A stretch of 64,000 bases of DNA from an uncultured Lachnospiraceae bacterium (GTDB lineage Bacteria; Bacillota; Clostridia; Lachnospirales; Lachnospiraceae). Shown here one piece after another: positions 33,941-42,162 of this stretch. The stretch lies in NCBI GenBank assembly GCA_934394565.1, contig CAKRQV010000006.1, forward strand, positions 116,107 to 180,106, written 5' to 3'. The notes under the pieces were generated by a model, which made no database searches, was not told the origin of the DNA, and worked only from the letters and a program-made list of their open reading frames with translations. The translations under genes and the position numbers were made by a program. How positions within the stretch are numbered: position 1 is the stretch's first letter; each line of letters begins with the position of its first letter.

Positions 33941-35611
33941 TTAATCGTTATTCCAAACATACTTCTGTTTAGAACTTGTCGGTTTATCCGGTATTGTTTG
34001 CCTGATTTTTTTTGATTCCAATAAGGGAATAAGAATAGTATTTCTAAAATAATCCCTTGATTTTATTTCACAAAATTTCTGTAATTCAACTCTTGATCGT
34101 GGTTCTTTTAAATACTCTCTTAATCTTGCAAGCAGCTCTATGCTAATAGTCGCCTTAACATATGAATGTTCAAGAGTATCTCCCTTCGCTACTTCATCCT
34201 TGCCCCGCCATATTCCATCTGCGCCAACCTGACCATACTGACCATACTTTAACAAATTCAAATACTTTTCACAACCATACGCAGTAACTGAGACTCCACC
34301 GTCTCTTGCATCAATCATTGGCAACTCTGCATTTGTTTTCTTGCATTCTGCTTTTATCTTTAAAAAACCTCTTCCCCAGGATTCTACATCTCCTGACCTA
34401 AAAGAAACATCTGCAATCTTCGGATTGTGAGGAACTGATTCATGCTTCTCATAAACACTCCTGTCCGTAGGAACTCTCTTAGACCATTCTCCCATATTAA
34501 AAATTACAACCTTGTCTTCATAAATAGAAACTTGTATAGGGACACCCGTAGCATAATCTTTATGATTAATTGCATTTAAAAGAAGCTCTCTGACTATTGC
34601 CTTAGTTAACATATATGTTTCTGTACGCTGAACTCCTTCGTAATCAACCAATCCTTTGAAATATTTAGAGAAAATCATATCTATTGATTTGTCCACCTGT
34701 AAAATCAATGGCCCCTCAATCACATTCTGATATTGTAAATCTTCAATTACCTCTGCATCCTCCCCAAATACACCTACTTTAGCAAAATATCCAATTTTAA
34801 TATATGCCCCAGTTGCAAATTGTTCTGGCTCTGGATGAAATAATAATGCGGCTGCTCTAGTAAGATATTTACCGTCAAACAATTTCAAATTTCTAAGAAG
34901 AGTTTCGTCATCGATATTAACTTCTGCTTCAGACATTCTTCCGCTCTTAACCGCTTTCTTTCTGAATGCATCTATAGCATCTCTGCTTAAATTTTCAACG
35001 GTAATACCTGGTATAGGAACCGCATCCCAAGTTTTGCCTGCTCTTTCAAGAAGAAAATTTTGTAATTCAAATCCATTAAGTTCATGTAATGTCGAACCAG
35101 ATCTCTTGTAATACTTTCCATCACAAGAAATAGCAAAAGGATATTTTATAACTTCAATAGAAATATATTCTCTATATCCATCTTCTTTTTCCCAAATCGG
35201 ATTATCTGCAGACATCTTAGCTAATGCTCTATATCTCTTATCATTTGTAGATAATGAATCTTTATTTACTTTACCTGTGGCGTATTGATTGATAAACTTT
35301 TCAGATACACTATCAGGAATATTGGTCCCATATCTAATATTTTCAGCTCCATAAACTGAATGAATATGAATACTGGCAAGAATCCCCAACTTATCATTGA
35401 TTTTATTAGGCAATGCTTCCAATATTTTCTTTGAATCTTCTATACCAACAACATACCCATCATCATTTACGCCAATATTTAATACTCCCCCGTCAGTATT
35501 AGCATAGCCGCAAAGCCATTTTAAATAATCTTCTTGCCAAGCCCACTTCCATTCTACAGTCTGAGATTCCTGCTTTCCACCTGTTGTTAACACTTTATTA
35601 GTAGTTTCCAT
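33941..35611 (-). CDS. AlbA_2/Schlafen-type DNA-binding ATPase-like regulator
   Basis: The 556-residue protein starts with an AlbA_2 (AAA_4) domain: ESQTVEWKWAW, YANTDGGVLNIGVNDDG and the KYYKRSGST segment of its second half. A GHKL-like helper region follows around residues 330-440 (LLLNAINHKDYATGVPIQVSIYEDKVVIFN), then a C-terminal wing-helix-like region. Such proteins occur as regulators near mobile or defence genes, and some are ATP-binding. I prefer ATG 35611 (AGGTG upstream) over a GTG at 35635. It is AT-rich, bordered by terminators and has no operon partner, as expected for an accessory gene. Confidence 0.85.
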   Translation of the reverse strand: METTNKVLTTGGKQESQTVEWKWAWQEDYLKWLCGYANTDGGVLNIGVNDDGYVVGIEDSKKILEALPNKINDKLGILASIHIHSVYGAENIRYGTNIPDSVSEKFINQYATGKVNKDSLSTNDKRYRALAKMSADNPIWEKEDGYREYISIEVIKYPFAISCDGKYYKRSGSTLHELNGFELQNFLLERAGKTWDAVPIPGITVENLSRDAIDAFRKKAVKSGRMSEAEVNIDDETLLRNLKLFDGKYLTRAAALLFHPEPEQFATGAYIKIGYFAKVGVFGEDAEVIEDLQYQNVIEGPLILQVDKSIDMIFSKYFKGLVDYEGVQRTETYMLTKAIVRELLLNAINHKDYATGVPIQVSIYEDKVVIFNMGEWSKRVPTDRSVYEKHESVPHNPKIADVSFRSGDVESWGRGFLKIKAECKKTNAELPMIDARDGGVSVTAYGCEKYLNLLKYGQYGQVGADGIWRGKDEVAKGDTLEHSYVKATISIELLARLREYLKEPRSRVELQKFCEIKSRDYFRNTILIPLLESKKIRQTIPDKPTSSKQKYVWNND

Positions 35612-35635
35612 TTTACCAACACCTTCTTTACTCAC

Positions 35636-35908
35636 TGTGACTATTTTTTACATATTCCCGGATTTTATCCGCATATCACAAGTCTTCTCTGCTTCAACCG
35701 GATTTGCCCAATTTACACAAACAATCAGCATTACTGCACCTTATCCCTTTTCTTATTTAATTATAAAAATAATTACAATAATCGTTCTTTTTTAATCAAG
35801 TTTTTGGTTGTTTCTGTTCTTTTTACTATATCATATAGTATATATACTTCCAATAATATATTTATTTATAAATTATTAAAGTTAACTCTTTATAATTTAT
35901 CAAAAAAC
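35636..35908. other. AT-rich intergenic stretch
   Basis: The 273 bases between the AlbA_2 gene start and the PduO-like gene terminator are very AT-rich and hold no supported frame or RNA. The AlbA_2 promoter should lie here, but several weak -10 sites compete and I do not choose one. Confidence 0.4.
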
Positions 35909-35937
35909 ACATGGTACATACCGTTGCTGTACCATGT
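35909..35937 (-). terminator. Terminator of the PduO-like gene
   Basis: ACATGGTACA (35909-35918) and TGTACCATGT (35928-35937) form a perfect stem with a 9-base loop; GTTTTTTG follows on the minus strand. Confidence 0.9.
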
Positions 35938-35966
35938 GTCTGTAAACATTTCGATATTCTGCTGTA

Positions 35967-36989
35967 TTACCGCTGCAATGCACCCTGCAACAGCTCCGTT
36001 GCCAGCTGTGTCTTTTCATTATTGGCCTTTTCGTTGGAGCCGTAGATACCGACCGCACCGATCAGATAACCATTTTCATATAAAGCGGCGGCACTCTTTT
36101 CAACCTTTGCGGCTGCTTCACCCTGCAGTCTCGCTCTGTGCAGTGCCTCCCGGGCGGCGGACAGAGAACCATGTACCTGTACGGAATGTCTGGCCAGAGA
36201 ATTGGTTGCCAGAAGCTGTCCCTCCGGGTCTACTACGCAGATCGTGTAAAATGTGCCATATGAATTATTGACCTTTGTGCTGAATTTCTTAATGCGGTTA
36301 GCCACACGGTCACGGCAAAGCGCCGGGATCTTCTCCACCACCGGCTCTGCTGCCGGCTGTGCGACAGTCTCTGCAGCCGATAATGTTGCCGGAGCCTTTG
36401 TATCCGTTGGCTGTGCGCTAGCTGTCGGCATCTGCACATTGCACTCTACCTGTCGGGCAATCTGCTGTGTCAGGGAAAGCCCCTGCTGTCTGGCATCTGC
36501 CAGGCGGGCCTGTATGTATAAATAATCAGACAGACGATTCAGATAAGCGCCCGCAGTCTCATCCATCGGATGGCTGGCTGCCACCTCAGTAAAACGACGC
36601 TCACAACGTCTGACAATACTTCTCGCAATATCGATCTGTGCGGAATAAAAGCATCCTCCCGGCAGGATCTCCCCCTCTGCCTGGGTAAGCTGTCTCTCCA
36701 GCTGACCGATCTTTGTCTCCAGTTCAGTCACCTGCTCTGCACGCACACTGACCATGCGGCTGCCAGCCGGCTGCTCCACACCGCGCTTGATGGCCAGCAA
36801 TACCTTCTGGATCTCCAGAAGCTCCTGCCACAGCCCGGTATCCTGCGTCAGTGAACGCACCAGCCCGATATGACTGTTCAATTCGTCCAGTTCCCCCAGA
36901 AGATGGATCCGCACATCACTTTTCAGCACGCGGGTACTCTCTCCGAGGACGGTCACCTTTACGTCACCGTTTTTTTCATAGAGTTTCAT
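35967..36989 (-). CDS. PduO-like protein: cobalamin-adenosyltransferase-like domain plus C-terminal heme-binding-like domain
   Basis: Residues 1-185 match PduO-type corrinoid adenosyltransferases in overall length and in LGELDELNSHIGLVRSL, IDIARSIVRRCERRF and YLNRLSDYLYIQARLAD. The ATP-binding TGDxGxTSL motif that normally opens the family is degraded here to EKNGDVKVTVL, so activity is doubtful. After an Ala/Thr-rich linker (about 190-225), residues 230-340 resemble the PduO C-terminal (DUF336/GlcG-like) heme or cofactor-binding domain. PduO makes adenosylcobalamin for diol dehydratases, but no pdu or eut gene is adjacent. AGGGGAC precedes ATG 36989. Confidence 0.75.
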   Translation of the reverse strand: MKLYEKNGDVKVTVLGESTRVLKSDVRIHLLGELDELNSHIGLVRSLTQDTGLWQELLEIQKVLLAIKRGVEQPAGSRMVSVRAEQVTELETKIGQLERQLTQAEGEILPGGCFYSAQIDIARSIVRRCERRFTEVAASHPMDETAGAYLNRLSDYLYIQARLADARQQGLSLTQQIARQVECNVQMPTASAQPTDTKAPATLSAAETVAQPAAEPVVEKIPALCRDRVANRIKKFSTKVNNSYGTFYTICVVDPEGQLLATNSLARHSVQVHGSLSAAREALHRARLQGEAAAKVEKSAAALYENGYLIGAVGIYGSNEKANNEKTQLATELLQGALQR

Positions 36990-37170
36990 ACTGTCCCCTT
37001 AGTTCTGGAGGCATAACCTCCCATACTTATTTACAAGTATAGCACACTCTATTTAAATATGGTAGCCATCTTTTGCAAATAATTCCACAAAATTCCACAT
37101 TGTCTTTTGTCTATAACAGCATTTTTTCGCAGTAAATCAACAGGAAACCACAGTATGAAATCCTCTCCCT

Positions 37171-37266
37171 GCAACCATAAGAGACACACTTCACGAGTTT
37201 CTCATGGTTATCGCAGCAGTCGCCAGGGCCTCGTGCAGGCACGGACTTTGGCCCGTTACCTGCGTA
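37171..37266. repeat. Structured ~97-nt repeat, copy A
   Basis: This stretch matches 41997-42093 along its whole length. On the plus strand it folds as AACCAT..GAGA/TCTC..ATGGTT, then CGCAG/CTGCG enclosing GCCAGGG../..CTTTGGC and CGTGC-AG-GCACG. Stem changes between copies are compensated (CGCAG/CTGCG here, CGCGG/CCGCG in copy B), which argues for a conserved RNA or hairpin DNA structure. It sits directly beyond the nifU terminator. Confidence 0.8.
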
Positions 37267-37271
37267 AAAAA

Positions 37272-37322
37272 GGCAGCACCTGCTCTGTGGATTTTTTCAA
37301 AACCGCAGACACCTGTGCTGCC
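37272..37322 (-). terminator. Terminator of nifS-nifU
   Basis: GGCAGCAC (37272-37279) pairs with GTGCTGCC (37315-37322), with further pairing inside; TTTTTTACG follows on the minus strand. Confidence 0.85.
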
Positions 37323-37343
37323 ATCAACTTTACGAAAACAATT

Positions 37344-37745
37344 TTACTTTGTCAGTTCTTCCGGGATTTCCTTGCCCTGACGCTTGTAATAATCCTCTAC
37401 TGCTGCCTTTACAGCCTCCTCGGCCAGTACAGAACAGTGGATCTTATGGGTCGGCAGACCATCCAGAGCCTCAACAACGGCCTTGTTGGACAGCTTGAGA
37501 GCTTCCTTGATGGATTTGCCCTTGATCATCTCTGTGGCCATAGAACTGGTAGCGATGGCAGAGCCACAGCCAAAGGTATTAAACTTTACATCGGTAATGA
37601 TTTCGTTCTCGTCAACCTTGATATACATTCTCATGATATCGCCACATTTTGCGTTACCTACTTCACCGATACCGTCGGCGTCATCGATCTTACCTACATT
37701 TCTCGGATGCTGAAAATGATCCATTACTTTTTCACTGTATAACAT
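37344..37745 (-). CDS. nifU: NifU/IscU-type iron-sulfur cluster scaffold
   Basis: The 133-residue protein is an IscU-like scaffold: MDHFQHPRNVGKIDDADG at the N-terminus, and the three cluster Cys in AKCGD (C34), FGCGSAIATSS (C60) and IHCSVLAEEA (C104). It assembles Fe-S clusters from sulfur delivered by the desulfurase encoded 13 bases upstream and passes them to client proteins. The two-gene nifS-nifU pair is the common minimal system in Lachnospiraceae. AAGGAGG precedes ATG 37745. The symbol nifU is used for the clostridial type; nitrogen fixation is not implied. Confidence 0.95.
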   Translation of the reverse strand: MLYSEKVMDHFQHPRNVGKIDDADGIGEVGNAKCGDIMRMYIKVDENEIITDVKFNTFGCGSAIATSSMATEMIKGKSIKEALKLSNKAVVEALDGLPTHKIHCSVLAEEAVKAAVEDYYKRQGKEIPEELTK

Positions 37746-37758
37746 ACTCTATTCCTCC

Positions 37759-38949
37759 TTAAATCAGATGCGGTCTTTCACCTTTTTGCAGCTCATCCCA
37801 TACCGGGGAGATCTCTCTGAGGTAAGAAACGACCTCTTTGACATTCTGTACAATATAATCCATCTCTTCCGGTGTGTTCTCGGCACCGATGGACAGACGC
37901 AGGGAGCCGTGAGCTACCTCATGCGGCAGACCGAGTGCCAGAAGCACATGGCTCGGATCCAGAGAACCGGAAGTACAGGCAGATCCAGAAGAAGCGGCGA
38001 TACCTCTGGCATCCAGAAGAAGCAACATGGATTCGCCTTCGATACCTTCGAAACAGAAGTTGACTGTTCCCGGGATGCGGGTCTCTCTGTTACCGTTCAG
38101 ACGGCTGTGCTCGATCTGGGACAAGCCCTCGATCAGGCGGTCTCTCAGAGAGGCAATATAGGGATTGTCCTTTTCTCTGCTTTCACATACAGCCTGAAAA
38201 GCCACAGCCATACCAGCGATAGCCGGCAGATTTTCTGTACCGGCACGCTTGCCGCGCTCCTGTGCGCCACCCTCGATCAGATTGGTCAGCTGGATACCCT
38301 TGCGGCAGTACAGCACACCAACGCCTCTCGGTCCGTAGAATTTATGAGCGGACAGAGCCAGAAAATCAATATTTTCTTTAACAACATCAATATCCAGACG
38401 ACCAGCTGCCTGTACAGCATCTGTATGGAACAGAATACCCTTTTCACGGCACAGCGCACCGATCTCAGCGATCGGCTGAATCGTACCGATCTCGTTATTG
38501 GCATACATCACAGATACACAGACCGTATCCTCACGGATCGCATCCTTGAGATCCTCAAGACGCACGATACCATCCTCATGTACCGGAAGTAATGTAACCT
38601 CAAAACCCTCCTTTTCAAGACGCTTCAGGCTGTGCAGTACAGCATGATGCTCAAAAGCAGTGGATATGATATGCTTTTTACCCTTTTTCTTACCAATCAT
38701 GGCTGCTGTCAGAAGTGCCTGATTATCAGCTTCGCTGCCGCCGGATGTAAAGTAAATCTCCTCCGGTTTGGCATGCAGGTATTTTGCCATGATCTCGCGG
38801 CTCTCCCACAGCTTTTCAGCAGCCTTCTGTCCTACAGTATGCAGGCTGGACGGGTTACCATAAAAGTTCTCCATGCAATCGTTCATGGCTTCTCTGGCGG
38901 CAGCACTTGTCGCTGTCGTTGCTGCATGATCTGCATATATATAGTTCAT
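37759..38949 (-). CDS. nifS: Cysteine desulfurase
   Basis: The 396-residue PLP enzyme opens with IYADHAATTATS. The PLP Lys is in SAHKFYGPRGVG (near residue 203), EHHAVLHSL contacts the cofactor, and the catalytic Cys lies in SSGSACTSG. It takes sulfur from cysteine for Fe-S assembly on the scaffold encoded next. It has a strong AAGGAGG site and its own promoter with an operator-like dyad (38982-39031). A LysR-type gene lies upstream on the same strand, in place of the iscR found in other lineages. Confidence 0.96.
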   Translation of the reverse strand: MNYIYADHAATTATSAAAREAMNDCMENFYGNPSSLHTVGQKAAEKLWESREIMAKYLHAKPEEIYFTSGGSEADNQALLTAAMIGKKKGKKHIISTAFEHHAVLHSLKRLEKEGFEVTLLPVHEDGIVRLEDLKDAIREDTVCVSVMYANNEIGTIQPIAEIGALCREKGILFHTDAVQAAGRLDIDVVKENIDFLALSAHKFYGPRGVGVLYCRKGIQLTNLIEGGAQERGKRAGTENLPAIAGMAVAFQAVCESREKDNPYIASLRDRLIEGLSQIEHSRLNGNRETRIPGTVNFCFEGIEGESMLLLLDARGIAASSGSACTSGSLDPSHVLLALGLPHEVAHGSLRLSIGAENTPEEMDYIVQNVKEVVSYLREISPVWDELQKGERPHLI

Positions 38950-38981
38950 CGTGTTCCTCCTTGTATTTTAAATTCCAGTTT

Positions 38982-39031
38982 TCCTATATGTTCACTAGGA
39001 TTAAACTACCACTTTTTTTCTTTTCCGTCAA
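38982..39031 (-). promoter_or_regulatory. nifS promoter with dyad at the start site
   Basis: On the minus strand TTGACG (39026-39031), 17 bases, TAGTTT (39003-39008). TCCTA (38982-38986) and TAGGA (38996-39000) form a perfect dyad with a 9-base gap, just downstream of the -10 where a repressor would block. An IscR/Rrf2-type regulator is a reasonable guess; the adjacent LysR protein is another. Confidence 0.6.
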
Positions 39032-39042
39032 TAGAAAAACTA

Positions 39043-39948
39043 TTATTTCCTCTCCGGCTGTGTATGATTTTCCAAACAATCCTTTACATGTTCCAAAAAA
39101 CGCTCAGCCAGTGCGGGCAGCTCTTTCTGCTTGTCCCAGACCAGCTTGTAATCGACCGTTTTAACCGGATCCACGATCTCTTTTTCCACGATCCCGGCCG
39201 GACTATAACAGATATCCACCTTGGGGAAAATAGCGATTCCCACTGCCTGTCTCGTCAGTTCTCTGGCATTCAAAAAGCTGCTCATCTCACAGACAATATT
39301 CAGCTCATGGTCAAAACCATCAAACCATGCCTCGATTTCCCGCACCCTCGACTTACGGGACGGGATCAGAAGCGGCTCCTCCACCAGAAGCTTCAAAGGG
39401 ATCGTATTCCCCGGCAGCGCGGCCAGCGGATGTTCTTCCGGGATCATGGCTACCCAGGGCATAATCTCCACAGGAATGCTGTCCAGCCGTTCATGATCAA
39501 AAGGCTCCGCAATCAATGCCAGGTCTAAAAGTCCCTTTTCCATACGTTCCACAACATCATCGGTACTACCATTCCACAGCTCATAATGCACCTGTGGATA
39601 CTGCCCGGTAAACGAAGAAATCCACTGTGCCAGAAGACTCGGTCCCCGTCCTTCCACCGTACCGATGTACAATGTACCGCCGATACCATTTTTAAGTTCA
39701 CTGACTTCCTCTCTGGTCTTATCGATCATTGAGAGGATCTCTTCACCACGATTGCGTAAAAGCACACCCTCCTCGGTCAGCTTCAATCTCTTTTTCGAGC
39801 GGTCAAACAGTTCCACTCCCAGTTCCTCCTCGAGCTGACGCATCTGGCGGCTCAGAGGCGGCTGTGCCATATGCAGGTTTTCCGCAGCCCGGGTGATATT
39901 GCATTCCTTGGCCACCTCCAGGAAATACTGGATCGTACGGATATCCAT
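39043..39948 (-). CDS. LysR-family transcriptional regulator
   Basis: The 301-residue protein has the LysR helix-turn-helix at residues 1-60: MDIRTIQYFLEVAKECNITRAAENLHMAQPPLSRQMRQLEEELGVELF in pieces no longer than usual, and a two-lobed effector domain of the usual length after it. I start it at ATG 39948 (GGAGGAG upstream) rather than 39981. It lies directly upstream of nifS on the same strand, 93 bases away, with a promoter between, so it may sense sulfur or cysteine supply. A more general role, such as CysB/YwbI-like control, cannot be excluded. Confidence 0.92.
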   Translation of the reverse strand: MDIRTIQYFLEVAKECNITRAAENLHMAQPPLSRQMRQLEEELGVELFDRSKKRLKLTEEGVLLRNRGEEILSMIDKTREEVSELKNGIGGTLYIGTVEGRGPSLLAQWISSFTGQYPQVHYELWNGSTDDVVERMEKGLLDLALIAEPFDHERLDSIPVEIMPWVAMIPEEHPLAALPGNTIPLKLLVEEPLLIPSRKSRVREIEAWFDGFDHELNIVCEMSSFLNARELTRQAVGIAIFPKVDICYSPAGIVEKEIVDPVKTVDYKLVWDKQKELPALAERFLEHVKDCLENHTQPERK

Positions 39949-40052
39949 GTTTCTCCTCCATTCATACTTTAAAAGTATCATTACTATAATAATATATGTA
40001 TTTTTGTTTTTAATTGCAATATGTTAGAATACTCATTGTTAAGAAGTTTTGT

Positions 40053-40203
40053 ATGCGGCAGGTTTCTCTATCCTATATTCTTCCCCCTGCCGCATTTCTA
40101 TATATTGATTTTTTATGAACGGAAGCTTCCTTTGTCCATCCGGAGCTTCCGTTTTCTGTATATAGGCTATATATGTGCGAACCCTAAAACGGTTCGCCTT
40201 TTT
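40053..40203 (+). ncRNA. Three consecutive hairpins, possible small RNA
   Basis: Between the LysR gene and the next HAD gene, three stems follow each other: ATGCGGCAGG/CCTGCCGCAT (40053-40095), ACGGAAGCTTCC/GGAGCTTCCGT (40119-40152, one bulge) and GCGAACC/GGTTCGC (40177-40197). On the plus strand T-rich tracts follow each; the last, TTTTT at 40199-40203, makes a good terminator. No plus-strand gene precedes it. TAGAAT (40025-40030) could be a -10. A short structured transcript is plausible; tandem terminators for an unseen gene is the alternative. Confidence 0.4.
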
Positions 40204-40224
40204 CATCTGTCATCTTCTGTCCAT

Positions 40225-40848
40225 TCAGTCCAATACAGTAAGCAGCTCTTCAAATGTGTTTATCCTTGCTTCTGCATCCCGGATTTCTCCAAAACCATAC
40301 GCCGCCCAGACAATAGGTACACCTGCTTTATGGGAGGCATCGGCATCTCCCTGTACATCCCCGACATAGAGCGGTGCTTTGAGATGATTTCTTTCCACCA
40401 CCAGTGCAATATTCTCCGCTTTCAGAAGCCCCGTTCTGCCAAAGCTTTCCCAGTCTGTAAAATACTTTCGGGTATCATGTGCCTTGAAAAAGGCTTCAAT
40501 ATAGCCATCCTGACAGTTGCTGACGATCATCAGAGGAACCTTTTTACTGAGTGCCTCCAGCGTTTCACAGACCGCGGGATAAAGAATCCCTCCTGTCCTT
40601 TCTATATACTGATTCTCATAGACAAGCACCTTTTCCCGCAGATCATCCTGCTGTGCTTTCGGCATATCCGGATACAGCCGGGCAAAAAAGGCGTCCATCG
40701 GCAGACCCATACAGGCTTTTACCGCTTCCATCGTATGTGGGAAAGGCACACCCTGTCCTGTCAGATATGTCTTCCATGCATCATAAAACGGACAGGTTGC
40801 ATCCCACAGTGTACCGTCCAGATCAAATAGTATACCATCTGTTTTCAT
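40225..40848 (-). CDS. HAD-family phosphatase
   Basis: This 207-residue protein is a subfamily IA HAD enzyme: GILFDLDGTLWDA (motif I), the Ser in MIVSNCQDGY (motif II), the Lys of GLLKAENIAL (motif III) and LYVGDVQGDADAS (motif IV). A helical cap lies between residues 18 and 80. Such enzymes clear phosphoglycolate or pyrimidine/sugar phosphates. GAGGAG precedes ATG 40848. It follows the aldo/keto reductase gene by 104 bases with a small hairpin between, so co-transcription is unclear. Confidence 0.9.
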   Translation of the reverse strand: MKTDGILFDLDGTLWDATCPFYDAWKTYLTGQGVPFPHTMEAVKACMGLPMDAFFARLYPDMPKAQQDDLREKVLVYENQYIERTGGILYPAVCETLEALSKKVPLMIVSNCQDGYIEAFFKAHDTRKYFTDWESFGRTGLLKAENIALVVERNHLKAPLYVGDVQGDADASHKAGVPIVWAAYGFGEIRDAEARINTFEELLTVLD

Positions 40849-40952
40849 AATACTCCTCTTTGCACAGCAATGCTGTGCACCTGTCTTTCAGAAAGAAAAA
40901 TGCACAGCCTGTGCGTCTGCCGGTAAAATGTATACCCGGCCACGTTCATCTT

Positions 40953-41828
40953 TTACTGTAAAGGATTGCTGGCCTTTTTCGGAACAGCAAAGTCCGGATG
41001 CTCTCCCTGCCATGTCTCCTGCGGCATGCAGCTTAACATCCACATATCTTCTGTGCTCAGCTCAAAGTCAAAAACATTCGCATTGTCGACCATATGCTCC
41101 CTCGTGCTTGCTTTCGGGATCGGCATGATGCCTTTTTGCAGAAGAAAGCGGATCGCAATCTGTGAAAAGGTCTTGCCATATTTTGCCGCCATGTCCTGTA
41201 TGATCCGGTTATCATTCATCCGGCCTCTGCCCAGCGGACCCCATGCCTGTACCAGGATCCCCTGTTTCTGGCAGTATTCTCTTGCCAGCTCCTGCGAATA
41301 GCCGATATGCAGCTCCAGCTGATCCAGCTCCACAGCACAATCTGTCGTTTTCTCCAGATTCTCCAGATGATGCGGCAGGAAATTGCTTGTACCGATATGA
41401 CGGATCTTTCCCGCTTTTTTCAACTCTGTCAGCGCTTTCCATGCACCTTGATCCTTCTCTTTCCAGTCCGGATCATTCTCCGATGCCTTTGGCCAGTGCA
41501 GCATATAAAAATCCAGATAGTCAGTTTCCAGACGTTCCAGCGTCCGGTTAAAGGCTGCCTTTGTCTCCTCATAGCCCAGCTCGTCGTACCATGCTTTGGA
41601 AGCGATCTGGACCTCTTTACGGTCGATGCCGCTTTCCTTTAACGCTCTGGCAAGGTCTCTCTCCGTCTCATACAGCGAGGCCGTATCAAAGTACCGGTAT
41701 CCGGCGTCGATCGCTGTCTTTATGATCGTCACGTAATCCTGTTTGCGCGGATTATAACAGCCAAAGCCGATTTTCGGCACCTTTGTGCCATCTTCCAGTG
41801 TGTAGTATTCTCTGATCAGTTCCTGCAT
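40953..41828 (-). CDS. Aldo/keto reductase
   Basis: The 291-residue TIM-barrel oxidoreductase has the AKR active site: Asp in RYFDTASLYE with the catalytic Tyr, Lys in QIASKAWYD and His in MLHWPKASE. The NADPH pocket shows in IPKASTREHM near residue 255. It reduces aldehydes or ketones; AKR5-like members act on keto-gluconates or methylglyoxal. ATG 41828 follows AGGAGGG; the longer frame to 41936 has no site. The promoter is at 41853-41882, and a perfect 25-bp palindrome lies about 100 bases further upstream. Confidence 0.92.
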   Translation of the reverse strand: MQELIREYYTLEDGTKVPKIGFGCYNPRKQDYVTIIKTAIDAGYRYFDTASLYETERDLARALKESGIDRKEVQIASKAWYDELGYEETKAAFNRTLERLETDYLDFYMLHWPKASENDPDWKEKDQGAWKALTELKKAGKIRHIGTSNFLPHHLENLEKTTDCAVELDQLELHIGYSQELAREYCQKQGILVQAWGPLGRGRMNDNRIIQDMAAKYGKTFSQIAIRFLLQKGIMPIPKASTREHMVDNANVFDFELSTEDMWMLSCMPQETWQGEHPDFAVPKKASNPLQ

Positions 41829-41852
41829 GTTTGCCCTCCTTGTCTGTCGGTT

Positions 41853-41882
41853 ATTATAACAAATTTTTTCTTTACTGTTGCA
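41853..41882 (-). promoter_or_regulatory. Promoter of the aldo/keto reductase gene
   Basis: TGCAAC (41877-41882), 18 bases, TATAAT (41853-41858) on the minus strand, 25 bases ahead of the ATG. Confidence 0.6.
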
Positions 41883-41945
41883 CCGAAATGTTGATTTTAA
41901 AGTATCTTCAACCATGTGCCACGCCATCAATAACATTTTTATTTT

Positions 41946-41970
41946 ACGATAACATTTTAAATGTTATCGT
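41946..41970. promoter_or_regulatory. Perfect 25-bp palindrome upstream of the reductase promoter
   Basis: ACGATAACATTT and AAATGTTATCGT surround one T. TAACATTTT and ATGTTAT half-sites recur on each side (about 41931 and 41976). It looks like an operator cluster; the regulator is unknown. Confidence 0.6.
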
Positions 41971-41996
41971 GCAATATTTATGTTATTGTCTTTTAT

Positions 41997-42093
41997 GCAA
42001 CTATGAGCGACACGCTCCGCGAGTTTCTCAAGTTATCGCGGCAGTCGCCAAGGTCTCGTGCAAGCACGGACTTTGGCTCGTTGCCCGCGTAAA
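41997..42093. repeat. Structured ~97-nt repeat, copy B
   Basis: This stretch matches copy A (37171-37266) end to end. The pairings GCCAAGGTC/GACTTTGGC, CGTGC/GCACG and the outer CGCGG/CCGCG are kept. The first stem reads AACT/AGTT where copy A has AACC/GGTT. It directly abuts the terminator of the YhgE gene on the minus strand, as copy A abuts the nifU terminator. Confidence 0.8.
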
Positions 42094-42099
42094 TAAAAA

Positions 42100-42144
42100 A
42101 TCGCCTGTAATACAGTGTCAAAAAATTACTGTATTACAGGCGAT
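42100..42144 (-). terminator. Terminator of the YhgE-like gene
   Basis: ATCGCCTGTAATACAG (42100-42115) and CTGTATTACAGGCGAT (42129-42144) pair perfectly over 16 bp, followed by TTTTTTATTT on the minus strand. Confidence 0.95.
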
Positions 42145-42162
42145 ATTTCTTACCTCTGTATA

